Assembly: GCF_964275005.1 (NCBI RefSeq)
Contig: NC_092697.1
Coordinates: 12,569,327-12,633,326 of the forward strand
Origin: Diadema setosum
Lineage: Eukaryota > Echinodermata > Echinoidea > Diadematoida > Diadematidae
Reading direction: 5' to 3'
Length of the DNA: 64,000 nucleotides
Under the pieces are notes generated by a model. It was not told where the DNA came from. It saw nothing but the letters and a program-made list of their open reading frames with translations, and made no database searches. Shown here one piece after another: positions 35,843-47,269 of the stretch. The position numbers and the translations under genes were made by a program. Every line of letters begins with the position of its first letter. The first letter of the stretch is position 1.

Positions 35843-36870
35843 TTTAAGGGAATATCTAAAGTGTCAATTGTGTGAATGCAGCAAATTGCAGTAGTGCATG
35901 TAGGTAGCATACATCAGTGAAGTTTGCACGAATATCTGACAATACGTTCAACAGTCATGAATTTAAAAAAAATTAGTGCCATCACTGCAGGACAATAACA
36001 TAACAAAACAAAAATATATAATTCCAAAAAAATTCATACAATCATGATGATACAAATTCGCTTGGGTTGTTACCAACATGATGTTATGGGTAGTATAGTA
36101 TTATTTCCCAGGGCTGCTTCCTAAAAAGAGGTAAGTTAAATGCTCCAATACAGCTGTATTATGCTAGAAAAATGAACTACAGGTGTACTGTAGTCTTTTC
36201 ATCCAGCAATGGCCTCAGAACTTTTGAATTGATGGTCTGATTTTCCTCAAACTTAAAGGACAAGTTCACCTTAATTAACATAAGGATTGAGAGAATGCAG
36301 CAATATCAGTAGAACACATCAGTGAGAGTTTGAGGAAAGTCGGACAATTGGTTCAAAAGTTATGAATTTTTGAAGTTTCTGCTCAGTCACGGCTGGATGA
36401 AAAGACTACTATAGCTTGTGATGTCACATGTGCACAACGAAATAAAGAAAGAATAAAGAAAATTCAACATATTTTCAATTTTCTCACATAACAAAAGAAC
36501 ACTTGACTTGTCTCTTTCAGAAGGCAGGGGGAATAATATTACCCTTAACATATGTCAGTAACAAGTCGAAGAAATGAGCACTTAATTCAAAAACTGAAAT
36601 TTTGTGAAATTCTCTTTTTATTTTCTTTATTATCATTGTACGCATATGACATCATACACTTTAGTAGTCTTCTCATCCAGCAGTGACTGTGCAGATACTT
36701 TAAGAATTCATAACTTTTGAACGGATTGTCCGATTTTCCCCAAACTTCTTCTGATGTGTTCTACTAATATTGTTGCATTCACCTTACCCACATGTATATG
36801 ATGGTAGACTTGTCCTTTAAGTAATGTGCTCTACTACAGTAATATTGCTGCATTCACTCAATTCACATAA
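35843..36870. mobile_element. Old family A foldback copy, split by a younger copy
   Basis: The left part (to about 36252) is a worn copy of family A: GTGTGAATGCAGCAA, CAACAGTCATGAATTT, GTCTGATTTTCCTCAAACT. Its right arm resumes after the younger element at 36821 with GTAATGTGCTCTACTACAG, then TGCTGCATTCACTCAATTCA. In the intact copy at 20706-21272 these two pieces are adjacent. The outer boundaries are approximate. Confidence 0.65.
36257..36816. mobile_element. TTAA-bounded foldback MITE, family A copy 2 (560 bp), nested
   Basis: TTAA at 36253-36256 and 36817-36820. The left end is AGGACAAGTTCACCTTAATT; the right end is GGTAGACTTGTCCT. It is clearly the same family as 20706-21272, including AACACATCAGTGAGAGTTTG and the TTCAAAAGTTATGAATTTTT arm. 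It is inserted in an older copy of its own family. Confidence 0.83.
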
Positions 36871-37225
36871 ATGTTTGGGTATACGTGTACATCCCCTCTG
36901 ATCTACCATTTATCTTTAACATACGCAACCCAATACTAAGAAACATCAACGACATGACATACATCAGAATTCAGTGTCTGAGAGTTTAATTAACTGCAAA
37001 ATCTTTTTTTTTAGTACATTGCTGCTGACACATTATAACTTATGACATTCAAAATCAACGCATTCTAACAGATAGATAGATAGATTGATTGATCGTTAGA
37101 CAATTGGATGTCCTTTCTGCAACTGAAAACGTCTGTTTTTTTTTGAAGGAAAAAAAAAAATATATATATATAGATACACTGTATTTGTGTCATCTATCCC
37201 TTACAACACAGTTATCAGCATAGTA

Positions 37226-37411
37226 CAGTGGACTCCCATTATAATGAAGTCATCCGGTCCGGCAATTTCCTTTCGTTATATCGAAATTTCATTATAACCA
37301 AATGAATTAACAATTGAAATACATAGAGTTGATAATGTTGCAGCCCTAAATTTCACTCCGTTGTAACCGGAATTTCGTTATAACCGTGTTCGTTATAACA
37401 GGAGTGCGCTG
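37226..37411. mobile_element. TA-flanked MITE, 186 bp, copy 1
   Basis: TA at 37224-37225 and 37412-37413. The inverted ends are CAGTGGACTCCCATTATAAT and, on the right, ATAACAGGAGTGCGCTG. The inner word TCGTTATAACCGTGTTCG type occurs near both ends. A second copy of exactly the same length is at 53517-53702. Probably a pogo/mariner-type MITE. Confidence 0.82.
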
Positions 37412-38218
37412 TACAAATGCATGTGAATTATTGTTGATTTTTCACAATTGCATCAAAATATGGATAGATAATGTGCATCATGTTCATTTACACATACAAA
37501 TTATATCAAACATCAGCATCATGTGGTCTGATGAACTACATTGGATGGCTACTCAAGAATTGCCATAATCATTCACGCTACATGTATATTGAAAGTACAA
37601 AGGTATCTTATCCAAACATTCATTTACAGAACTACAAATCTTCATATTTCGGTGATTATTAAAATCCCCTTCCACCAAGAAAGGACAAAAATATCTCGAC
37701 AGTAAATGTATATGCATTTCCAAATATTACAGTATTACAGGTTTATTTCATATCATAAGATAAAGGCAAGTTATTTGTCAAAGTGTGGTGTCTCAAATCT
37801 GTGTAGGTAACTCAAAGTATTATCCCCAGTGGTTTATTTTGCATAATGTCATCGTACAATCCAGCTGGATTCTTTAGTGCAGGACAGATGGTCAAACTGT
37901 TGTTATCACAATCATCATTATTGTTGACATTATTGACATTACTCTTGATGGTATTTCAAACACTATCTTAAAAAGTGTTTCAATTTGAAATTGTTTATCT
38001 GGTAACTTGTCCACATCACAGCACCAAGCTTGGACCTTGTTAAAAAGGTTAAACAAATGCAATAATGATATGGTGTAGTACTGTCACGGAGTTGTATTAA
38101 GTTTCATAAAGAAATGTAGAATTACACTTTCATATCTGAGATCGATCAGACACAGAAGCCCTGCTATCAAAATAAAATACATCCTTTTCTGGATTTCTAA
38201 CACACACTCACACACACA

Positions 38219-38346
<128 letters not shown>

Positions 38347-39399
38347 TGATATATATGTATGCATGATTAAAAGATATATGTTCTAGAAGAAGTTAAAAAG
38401 AAAAACCCAGAAAACAAGCAATTGAATACAATGTAGGTATAAAGTGAAAAGACACATTATATGACAGCAATGCCATATCCGTTGAAACAACAGAAAACAG
38501 GAGCAGTCTGTTGCACACATCTGCAAAATTTGTTGTATCCACTAAGTACAAATTACTTAAATAAACAGTATATACCTGACAGCTGCACAAAAAAAAAAAT
38601 ACGAAGTTAGATAACATATGAAGAAGTTGACTTAATCTTACACATGAAGGTTTGCTCAAAACATAGTGTTCTTACAACTACATGTATAGCAGAGTCACAA
38701 GTTTTTGGACATTGGAGAGATTTCACGCTCAATCCTTTGACCATGAGAGTACAGGCTGTATAATATTACCTGTGTGCTGGCATACTAGCCTTCATAATGG
38801 ATGATATCTTGACAACCCTTATGACAGTTTTCCATCACCCTTAACACATCTCTTCACAGTTTCCTGCATGACCTCTTCCTTATGATAGCTCTTTGCCCAT
38901 CATGTCACAATATTATTACTTGGATATTTTCATCATTAACTATTGCTTTCAAAATCAATCAGATGACCATGACATTCTGGCAAAAAGAAGACCCAGTACT
39001 AGAAGGCATTTCTTGATATGGAAACGAGGAAATCACCAAGTCATTAATAAAAAAACAACAACAACAATGTCATCACAATCAAATACAAAACTTTCTTTGT
39101 TTACTTTCTACAGGCAACAAAATTGAAATTCACCATACAGTGTACTATATACATGTACTGTATATGTACTTTCTTTTTTGCAAACTAAACAGCATTTTGA
39201 ATGAACCTCATGCTCCACAATGAGCACAATCAATAACTGGTATAAAAATCTATCTATTGGTACACATATTTCACAAACAGAAGAATTGTTCACACTCAAA
39301 GTACCACTTTGTATCACATTCTATAATATAAAAGACAAATTTTACCCTTTGAGGCACATAATGATTTCTAGTAGTTTCATCTTGACACAACATTATTAA

Positions 39400-39907
39400 C
39401 TCTTTATGTGCCACGTTCGCACGTCCGGCTCAGTCGACGGAGTGCCAACTTCGCATATTCTGCTCAACAAACAAAGCCGCCAAAACCGATCGATAAATCG
39501 CTAATCACTGCTAATCCCGAGGCACAATGAAAGCGTTTTTCGTGCTTTTGTTCCTCTCATATACGGCTTGCATTCTATGTGGTGAATGACTATGAAGCGG
39601 TGTTCCCAACTAGATTTGCTCGTACATTCTAAGTTTCTGTCACGGTTTTATGTGCAAAAGTCATGCCTTTACAGTAATGTAGCAACTGGTCATTCGCAAG
39701 AGAAATTGAAAATAGATTCTTTATACAATTTATATCGAAACAAAGTTTGCATTCCTCTTTAACTTTGCCTACTATTATGCCCATCCTAACAGAAATTTGT
39801 AGAGGTTATACAAATTTGAAAAACAGAATTCTTTCTGAAAGTATGACTACCTTCGTGCCTCGGAATAATGTGGCACACAGGGGGTTTCCACCATGGCACA
39901 TAAAGAG
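39400..39907. mobile_element. TTAA-bounded MITE, family D (508 bp), 3' of PNKP
   Basis: TTAA at 39396-39399 and 39908-39911. The inverted ends are CTCTTTATGTGCCACG and CATGGCACATAAAGAG. The inner region carries CCCGAGGCAC on the left and GTGCCTCGG on the right. It lies 164 bp downstream of the PNKP stop and may form part of its 3' UTR or replace its original poly(A) site. Confidence 0.78.
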
Positions 39908-40071
39908 TTAAAAGGCTTTTGCAAGGTTTTCCAAAGTGCAAGAGGAATATGAAAGACATTCAAAAAATTCCACAAATTTAAAGCTTTGAAAGACAGAGTT
40001 TTACAGACCTACATGCATCACTATGAAGAATATTCTATGAAATAGATCACAAGTCAGTGGCACAAAACTGT

Positions 40072-40322
40072 TCAGCTCATATCTGTCCATTTCAAGAACA
40101 TGGATTTGTCCGCTTCACTTTCAAAATGAGGCATGAATGAGATCTCCCGGATCTCCGCGATACCCTCGCTGGTTTTCGGCATCTCAAAATTCTTCTTGTA
40201 CATGTTGTAGGCCACCGCTGGGATGCGCCGTGTGTCGCCCTCTGTCAGCGATTGTCGGTACATGTTCATGTGGAAGGCCAGCTCTAGTGGAGTTTGCATC
40301 ATGAAGCAACGAACAGTGTAGC
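40072..40322 (-). CDS. PNKP: PNKP exon 5 (last, with stop)
   Basis: Two hundred and fifty-one nt ending in TGA at 40072-40074: completes glycine, then YTVRCFMMQTPLELAFHMNM, YRQSLTEGDTRRIPAVAYNM and YKKNFEMPKTSEGIAEI, ending FLKWTDMS. It forms the C-terminal half of the kinase domain. The acceptor is ctcaccatcag. Confidence 0.96.
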
Positions 40323-43300
40323 CTGATGGTGAGAAAGGACACAACATGATAATGAAACATAGTTTGCATTTGTCAAGTCCTTGGTTTATATTCATTTTAT
40401 AAACTTGCACAAAACGCTGCTGCTGCTTTCCACACAGTTTAACTTATTTACATTTATAACATACTTAAATTCATAATGTACAATATTCATTTTGCCTAAA
40501 ACATAATTTTGCTTATGACTGGACATATGTAAAGTGTATTGAGTGGTAGTTAGCACCGTCATATCGCTATCAATGGTGACCAAGCGATATTTTATCATTT
40601 TATTTTTATACACCTCTGTGAAAATGGCTGCTGCAGAATCTAAAATGCCTATACATTTGAAATTCTTTTGACTACAAGGATCTGCTTCATCATTTTATAA
40701 AACATATAATACACATCACTGTAGTATGATTAATACCCACACTAGGTATATATGGTGTACTTCTGAAACAGTCTAAACACTCTCAGCTATCACCTCAGGC
40801 ATGTTGGACTGTTCCAAGAACTTTGTGTGAGTGATTTTTGCTCATGCCTTTACTGATGTGTATTATTTGCAAACTATACCATCAAAGTAAACTGAAATGA
40901 ATCTGACTATAGCATCTCTGCTAAATTTTATCAACTACATATCAGAAAGTCAATCACAAAGGTTGTTCTTCGGCCATGCATGCACTGCTCATCTTTGTAT
41001 TTACGTCTTTTGGTTATTGCTGTTGCTCTGGAAATTTTTTGTTAGTTGAAGAGCACAAAATATGAAATGATTTTACGTGTTGCTTGAAGGTTTGGATGGT
41101 GAAGTAAATGAGGGAGAAAGGTTTGCACTAGCACCATGTGTACGTAGTCTTTGTAGCCTGTAGGGATTGAGGCTTGACCAAAGAAAAGCCTACAAAGAGG
41201 AGAGTTGAGGAGGGAAGCGACATACAGTGTAGGGAGAATGTAAGGAAGGCAAATAGTATTAAACAAGTAATAACAGGGGTAGCAGAGAGCTGAAGCTGAA
41301 ATTGCACTAGAGGAGATGGGAAAAAGGGGGACAGAAGGAAATGATATTGTGTGATGGCTTCTGACCTGCTTCCTTCGCCAGGTCAATGTAGTCTCCACGG
41401 GCAGATTTAGACGGGTTGGTGTTATCCACAACCACACACTTCCCCGCCTGAATCGCATCTGCCGTGGCCTTCAGACACTTGGCAGGCGTGTTCAGGGTGT
41501 CCCGGTTCACCCAGGTGTAGCCATGAGGGACCAGGAACCGCTTGGCAAAGAAGCTCTTTCCTGATGCGGGTGGTCCCACCATCAAGACCAGGTCTTTGCT
41601 CTGCAATAACATCCAGTAATGGGATATTAGAAATGATAGTGTCTTCACTCACAAGTTCCAATGCAAACAACTGATAAATAGTTTTTGATGAAATGAGAAT
41701 GATAAATATGATTTAGCTTTATATTCATCTTCACTATTCTATATGTTCCATGTGAATCCATTCATGTTTGCTATTAAAACTATCATAGGCTCAAGTGTTT
41801 CTTCCAAAATTATCATACTTCATATTTAAGTTTTAAAATGCTTCAACATAAACATAAGCCCTACAAATGCAGCTTGCTTCCCAGCTAATTTCATGACTCC
41901 TTCTTTTTTACTCTTCTCAGCTCTGTGAAGACCTGCAAAATATGAGGTATTGTCTTTTTATTTGCACTATTTTCAAATTTTTCAACAATGCTGTAATGTA
42001 ATTTTCAAGATTATTGCAATTGACAGTTCAGTATCCCTCCACAGACCTCCCTCCTCCAATTAAAAAACATTCTGAGACCCTCAAACACTACTGTCTCTGC
42101 AGCCTTACCTTCTTGTGGTAGTCACTTGCAGGCTTTTTATTCTTGGCTTCTTCCAGTGCCTTCTTGGGATCACAGGAATGCCAATCAAATGGGACTGCCT
42201 TCTCGCCGAGGAACAACTCTTCCGGTGTATAGAACTGGACTCCAATGTTGATGGCAAACATGCGGTCAGAGCAAGAGAAATCCCGCGGTTTGCCCGGGGC
42301 CCAGTTCTTGGGCCGGCCCGCCGCATCTCCGACGTACATACACTTTGAGATGTCGAGTTTCACGCCATCGTTCTCCTTCTCAACCATGTAGTCCCACATG
42401 AGAGTGGCTGGCTTGCGGTAGTGATTTTCTCCAGTTGCAGCAAAGCACTGTAAAATGAACAAAACAGATTAACCCTTCAAAAAGCACACTTACAGCCAAG
42501 TTCAGGTTACTTGCAATGTCAACATAATACCAAAATAAAAGATGGAAGCAGCAAATTTCACTAAACATGGGGTTGAACCTCATTACAATGAGGAGATGAA
42601 AATCACAATTATCTTGTTACTGTATAATACTACATCAGGTTTCTCATTATATCAGGGTACAACAACAAAGAAATGTTTAAAGTTGGGAGCTGTAATATCA
42701 CCTCGTCCAAGAAGGGTTTTGGCATATCAGCGTTGGTGGAACCTGGGGGCCCGGGGGGCTCATCCCCCCCCCCCCCCAACTTTTGTAGTTAAGTTTTTGA
42801 TGTGTGCCAGCTGATGAGTGCAGGAAACAGCCTTTTTCTTTTTCTTTCTTTTTGTTTTTTGCTTGTCAGCTGATGAAACCGGAAAGTGGCACCAGAAAAA
42901 TAAAGTGGGCCCCCTCACTTTTCAAAATGTGGCGCAGGCCATGTATATGATGCCCAACCTCTCGATAACAAGGTTTCCCTGTATCATTGTAGATGCAGCA
43001 TGATACTGTACGAGCTGAAATTTTCGCGAATTTCGCGAGTCGCCTTTGAAACGCGAAAATAACAACACTCGAAAATAACAACAAATAACAGCAAATACTT
43101 ACGTTCAGTTAAACCGTCGCAACCGCAAAATTAACAACACGCGAAAATGTCCTCCAAGTAGCAATTCGCGAAAATATCTGTACGCGAAAATTTTAGCTCG
43201 TACAGTAGAGTGGAGTTATGCATGAGTGATTTGAATTATGAAAGTGAGGAGGCACACATACAAGTATTTATACCAACCCACACCCAGACATAAACACATA

Positions 43301-46300
43301 CACAAAATAAAATATAGATACAAACATTCTCTCTTTCTCTCTCCTACAAATACAAATGTAAAGGTAGGAATATACTTGCACCATGGAGGTGCTCCAGGGG
43401 GATTGCATGCTACATGTATGTCATAATTCAGGTCCCACATATAAGCTGCATTCATCTAGCCATCTCTGTATTTTGGGCAATATCTCAGCCGTTCCTGGAT
43501 GAATATCCACCAAAATTTCACTCTTTTTTTAGCAGTTTTTATGTTGTACTTGAAACTTACTATACCAGAAGTATCAAGAACACAATAGTACATTGAAGTT
43601 TACAATGGCATCACATGAGGTGGAAGAAAATAATCATCTTTGGAGCAAAGAATGTTGGCTGTAGAACTGGGGAGCAAAGTAAAAGTTTTTTCTTCTTCTT
43701 TTTTTATTTTTTTATTTTTTTAGATTAAACAGTTGCTTGACAGTGACGATAAGTAGGTCAATTGACGTTGGGCTAAAAAAAATCAACTTGCTCCCACCTC
43801 TTTTAAGAACAACAACAACAACAACAACAAAAATAAGAAAGGTGTTGATTGAAATGAAAATCAATCTTTGCATGATAAGCATATAATCCAAGCTTTCATT
43901 GATGAGGGATACAATTAAACATGGAATGCTGATTCTTAATTATATTCAGACAATTAATGTTTCTGTGTATATCCTGGTAACGGACAAATTTGAAAGTTCT
44001 TTTTTTTTTTAAACCATGACTTACGCAGATATTATGAAATAACCTGTTCCATCCATCCCATCTTCTAAAAATATGAGATATACAGTGAAAATCCAAAGTT
44101 GCCAATCTAGCAGGTAATGATGACAAAATGATAATTTCTGCATCAAACTTCCCTCAGGACTGGATGAGCTATTAAAGAGTTCATGTGAACTCACAATTTA
44201 CCTGAATAGGTAGTTGCAGATGGTTGGCAATTTGATTGATCTTTTTCTGAAAGTCAGTTGGCTTGGTGTGACCCTTCTCCATTCCACGCTGGTTGCTTAT
44301 GATGACGATCTTGTATCCATCCTTGTGTAACTCCTTTAGTTTTGATTCTACCTTGTCAAGCAGCATCCAGTCCGATGGACCTAGTGCGGGTGGCCAATTT
44401 GAAATCGCATTCATGAAAAATGGCACAAATAGCAATTAGTATTAATCATAATCTGTTCTTTCATGATTTAACAATTGTAGTCCCTATATATCAAGAGCTG
44501 AGGAAAGAGACAAGGTAAGCAAAAACGGGGGACTGTGGTCCTGCAAGGTAAAATCTTTTTAAACACGAGGTTAGGGCTCGCTGCTTGTTCAGCTCCCCAC
44601 CCCTTCACTTAGTAGCTATTTCACTCTTTTCTTTATCCCTAGAGCTGTTACTCAATATCTTGTTTGACGTTGCCTCCCTATTCATCCTTGTCCTTCACAG
44701 GTTGCCCCCCCCCCCCCCATGATCCTTGGGATCATCACTCACCTTTCTCTGCCTTTTGTCTGTCCACCCTCCTGTTTTAATTAATCCCCCTCCCTTTAAG
44801 TAGCCTATGATTGTTAAATTTGAAGTCATTAATGTAGTTATCTCAGTAGTACTGGTAATTCTGACCTTTTATGTATGTTTAAGAAATAGTTATTGTAAAG
44901 TAATATATTGTTGGTAAATTGTAATTTTTGTTATATTCTGTATCATGGTATAGTTTGTTTGTTTGTTAAGCGCATTGAAATTCTTTTCAAGTCTGAAATG
45001 CGCTATATAAGAATCTGTTATTATCATTATTATTATATACTTGTACGGCTCCTTGCCCATGACTTCCAACCAGTCCCTTTTGTTTTCTTTGTTCTGTGTC
45101 CCTAGCCCTCCCCTGACTGCGCTTGTTGTGTGTAGTCCTTATGTGATTGCTTTCCCTGCCTATTTGTCATTTTGCCTCTGATGAAGATTCTGCTAGGATC
45201 AAAAGCTCAGGCCCCTTTTGACTCCATCTTTGTAAACAACTCAAAAGTAATTATAAATTGGCTTTTGTTTTCTATTATTTTTCAATTCTGAAATTTAGAA
45301 ACTACATTTCCATATATTTCTTCCAGACTACTTGATGATATGCAATGTGCAGCAGTTTGCTCAGGGAGAGAGGGGGAGAGGGAGAGAGAGAGAGAGTTGT
45401 TGTGGATGAAGTAAGATTTATGATACATAGAAGAAAATGTAATATACCACAAAAATAAACAATTATGTATCAAACAATTATGTATCAAAGATAACTCTGA
45501 AAGTTTAAGTGTATGAGAGTTGTTAGATTTAATGTTCTGAGCACACCTCAAAGTAGTCCTCAGAAATGCAACCTCACATGTTGTTAAGCTAATTGTATAC
45601 CCGGTACATGTCCTAGTCTTTAAGGTCCTTTTTATGAAACTACCAGTAAATAAAGTTATGAAAATGGTTCACATAAAAAGCATGAATTTAGAATTTAAAT
45701 ATTACTGTCAGATCAATTTTATTATTGATTTCGCCTACATGTAAGGCTGAAACTGCAGTCAAATCATAAAAACATTGGTCTTTAATTCTCATATCACACA
45801 GTTTATCTGCATGCATGCTCTTTCACCACATCCAGTGATCATCCATATAATAGGGGATAACTTTGTCATTTTCTGTTAATTGCAGGTTCAATCTCCTTAA
45901 CCAACTTATAATGCCTGTACTGGTGTTTGCAGTGCACAAATCATCTAGAAGTTATGTCATTCGTTATCTCTTCGATTCCACCTTTTAAAAGTTGACACAT
46001 CCATCCCACCTAACGTATCGATCACACGACACTCCCGGCTCCCTTAGCCCTTGGCCCTTCCCTGGCCTAGACGGACACGCCCACCTGTACCTGGGAGCTC
46101 CGTTCAATCCTAAACCCCCACCTCACCTCCCTGTGTACTGCTTGTACCCAGTTTTAACGAGCAAATCAAACTGATCATGAATAGCAACACGTTCAGAGTT
46201 TTATTCCATTGCACACTTACCTGTCGGCCATTTCTTGCCACTTTTGGGCTTGATCAGTGTGTAGTCTAGATCGAATCCAGCCACTTTGCTCGATCCTTTC

Positions 46301-46506
46301 ACACCTGGCCCGGAGAGCTTGAACATTGGTGGCAGCCCCTTGGAACCTGTCTCTCCCACGGCGCTCCAGTCCGCATCGTAATACACCTCCATGTCAGAGG
46401 CTGCGGATTTCGCTGCAGCGGCTCGACGCGGTTTTTTCGCTTCAGATTCATCACTTGTAGCTGCTTTCTGCGACGCTTTCGGAGCTCCTCTCTTCTTAGG
46501 TGGCAT
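40072..46506 (-). CDS. PNKP: Bifunctional polynucleotide phosphatase/kinase (complete, 5 exons, no FHA domain)
   Basis: A DNA end-processing enzyme that removes 3'-phosphate and adds 5'-phosphate at strand breaks, so that they can be ligated. Exons: 46221-46506, 44202-44380, 42109-42447, 41366-41600, 40072-40322 (1290 nt with stop, 429 aa). All junctions are GT-AG with matching phases. The N-terminal 40 residues are Lys/Ala-rich (MPPKKRGAPKASQKAA, KKPRRAAAAK), probably a nuclear localisation signal. The phosphatase domain (about residues 70-260) shows DLDYTL, ISNQRG, YRKPATLMWDY and VGDAAGRPKNWAPG. The kinase domain (about 275-429) shows the P-loop GPPASGKS, WVNRDTL and VVVDNTNPSKSARGDY. Human PNKP has about 521 aa with an FHA domain of about 110 aa first; that domain is absent here. 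The ATG has A at -3. I am sure of the family. Confidence 0.97.
40323..42108. other. PNKP introns 4 and 3
   Basis: Intron 4 (40323-41365) and intron 3 (41601-42108) flank exon 4. Both are AT-rich with no transposon end I can define. Confidence 0.5.
41366..41600 (-). CDS. PNKP: PNKP exon 4 (kinase P-loop)
   Basis: Seventy-eight codons plus one base: SKDLVLMVGPPASGKSFFAK, then FLVPHGYTWVNRDTL and CVVVDNTNPSKSARGDYIDL. GPPASGKS is the Walker A motif; the aspartate in NRDTL is the expected kinase general base. The acceptor is gttattgcag and the donor gtcaga. Confidence 0.97.
42109..42447 (-). CDS. PNKP: PNKP exon 3
   Basis: One hundred and thirteen codons, phase 0-0, starting CFAATGENHYRKPATLMWDY. 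It has the motif III lysine in YRKP and the motif IV aspartate in YVGDAAGRPKNWAPG, then DFSCSDRMFAINIG and YTPEELFLGE. The acceptor is cattttacag and the donor gtaagg. Confidence 0.97.
42448..44201. other. PNKP intron 2 (1.75 kb)
   Basis: Apart from the MITE at 43006-43205 it has a C-run near 42766-42780, a T-rich stretch (43688-43722) and an AAC microsatellite (43807-43831). No other feature is seen. Confidence 0.5.
43006..43205. mobile_element. TTTTCGCG-type MITE with GAGCT ends (200 bp)
   Basis: TA at 43004-43005 and 43206-43207. The inverted ends are CTGTACGAGCTGAAATTTTC and GAAAATTTTAGCTCGTACAG. The body has many CGCGAAAAT words, like 23626-23834, but the terminal 12 bp differ, so it is a separate subfamily. 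It lies in PNKP intron 2. Confidence 0.8.
44202..44380 (-). CDS. PNKP: PNKP exon 2
   Basis: One hundred and seventy-nine nt, phase 1-0: completes glycine, then PSDWMLLDKVESKLKELHKD and GYKIVIISNQRGMEKGHTKP, ending HLQLPIQ. SNQ is HAD-phosphatase motif II. The acceptor is cgcactag and the donor gtaaat. Confidence 0.96.
44381..46220. other. PNKP intron 1 (1.8 kb)
   Basis: It contains the possible retroelement remnant at 44500-45240 and a GA-rich microsatellite at 45364-45397. A C-rich stretch at 46000-46140 has no recognised function. Confidence 0.5.
44500..45240 (+). mobile_element. Possible Penelope-like retroelement remnant
   Basis: C/T-rich DNA (44590-44770) followed by AAGCGCATTGAA, ATGCGCTATATAAGAATC and a TTATTATCATTATTATTA tail (45000-45035). 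Then comes GCCTCTGATGAAGATTCTGC with AGGATCAAAAGCTCAGGC (45174-45212). The TGATGAAG-stem-AAAGCTC arrangement resembles repeats at Penelope-type element ends. No reverse transcriptase is present here, so the class is a guess. Confidence 0.3.
46221..46506 (-). CDS. PNKP: PNKP exon 1
   Basis: Ninety-five codons plus one base. It begins MPPKKRGAPKASQ, has two basic clusters (PPKKR, KKPRR), the linker DADWSAVGETGSKGLPPMF and the phosphatase nucleophile motif AGFDLDYTLIKPKSGKKWPT. The donor is gtaagt. The usual motif is DxDGT; here glycine is tyrosine while both aspartates and the threonine remain. Confidence 0.96.
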
Positions 46507-46762
46507 ATTGATGACTGTATTAGATTGCAGTATCCACCAAACAGACTTGATTTCGCCAATAATTCTGGGTTTTGGTAACTGGTGGGTTTGTCGTATTTAA
46601 CGTCGTATTTATACACTCGCTCGAAACAACGCAAGTACGAGCATGTCAGTCGTTGGCGAACTTCGCACCCATTACCACCGGTCCGAGAATACTGAGCTGG
46701 TGTAGGTGGTTACGTACACAACGAAGCCTGCAAGCGACAACATGTCCGTCTACTAAGTACCC

Positions 46763-46966
46763 CTGTAAAGTGGAAATTTTCGCGGTGTTGAAATTTTCGC
46801 GCATTTCGCGCAACCAGAAACTAGCACGAAAATAAAAGCACGCGAATATTTTTGCCTGCCGTGTTCTGGTAGTTGAGGTCTTGATTCCGCGGAATTGAAA
46901 ACACGCGAAACTCTTCTTACCTGACTGAGCGCGGAAAAAAGTCGCGCGAAAATGTCCACTTTTACA
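46763..46966. mobile_element. TTTTCGCG-type MITE (204 bp) upstream of PNKP
   Basis: The left end is CTGTAAAGTGGAAATTTTCG and the right end AAATGTCCACTTTTACA. It matches the element at 23626-23834 almost throughout, including GCGCATTTCGCGCAACCAGA. It starts 257 bp upstream of the PNKP ATG, so it may lie within the promoter region and adds many CpGs there. Confidence 0.8.
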
Positions 46967-47269
46967 TGTGTACTACTGTAGTACCCGCTGGTTCAACGGC
47001 TGAACACAGCGCAATAGAACTACATGTATACCCGTGAACAATACTCGTAGGGCCTACATCTAATATTTAGTGTTTTATAGAAAATAAACCACATTTTACC
47101 AAAACATTTTGCTATCGATCGTTCAAATGCATGCAATCCTGCTGGTCTGTAAACCATTTTGTGAGCTTTACTTTTCTTGAAGACTTGCTGCAAATAGACA
47201 AAAAAGAAGACTTTTTAAGTGGATCTAAAAAAAAAGTACATATGTAGATATTCATTATACCATTAGGCC

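Noticed and set aside
41042..41458. 138-codon open frame on the minus strand
   Set aside because: Out-of-frame shadow of PNKP exon 4 plus intron 4.
46299..46634. 111-codon minus frame reaching upstream of the PNKP start
   Set aside because: A different reading frame from the conserved one; it does not encode an FHA domain.
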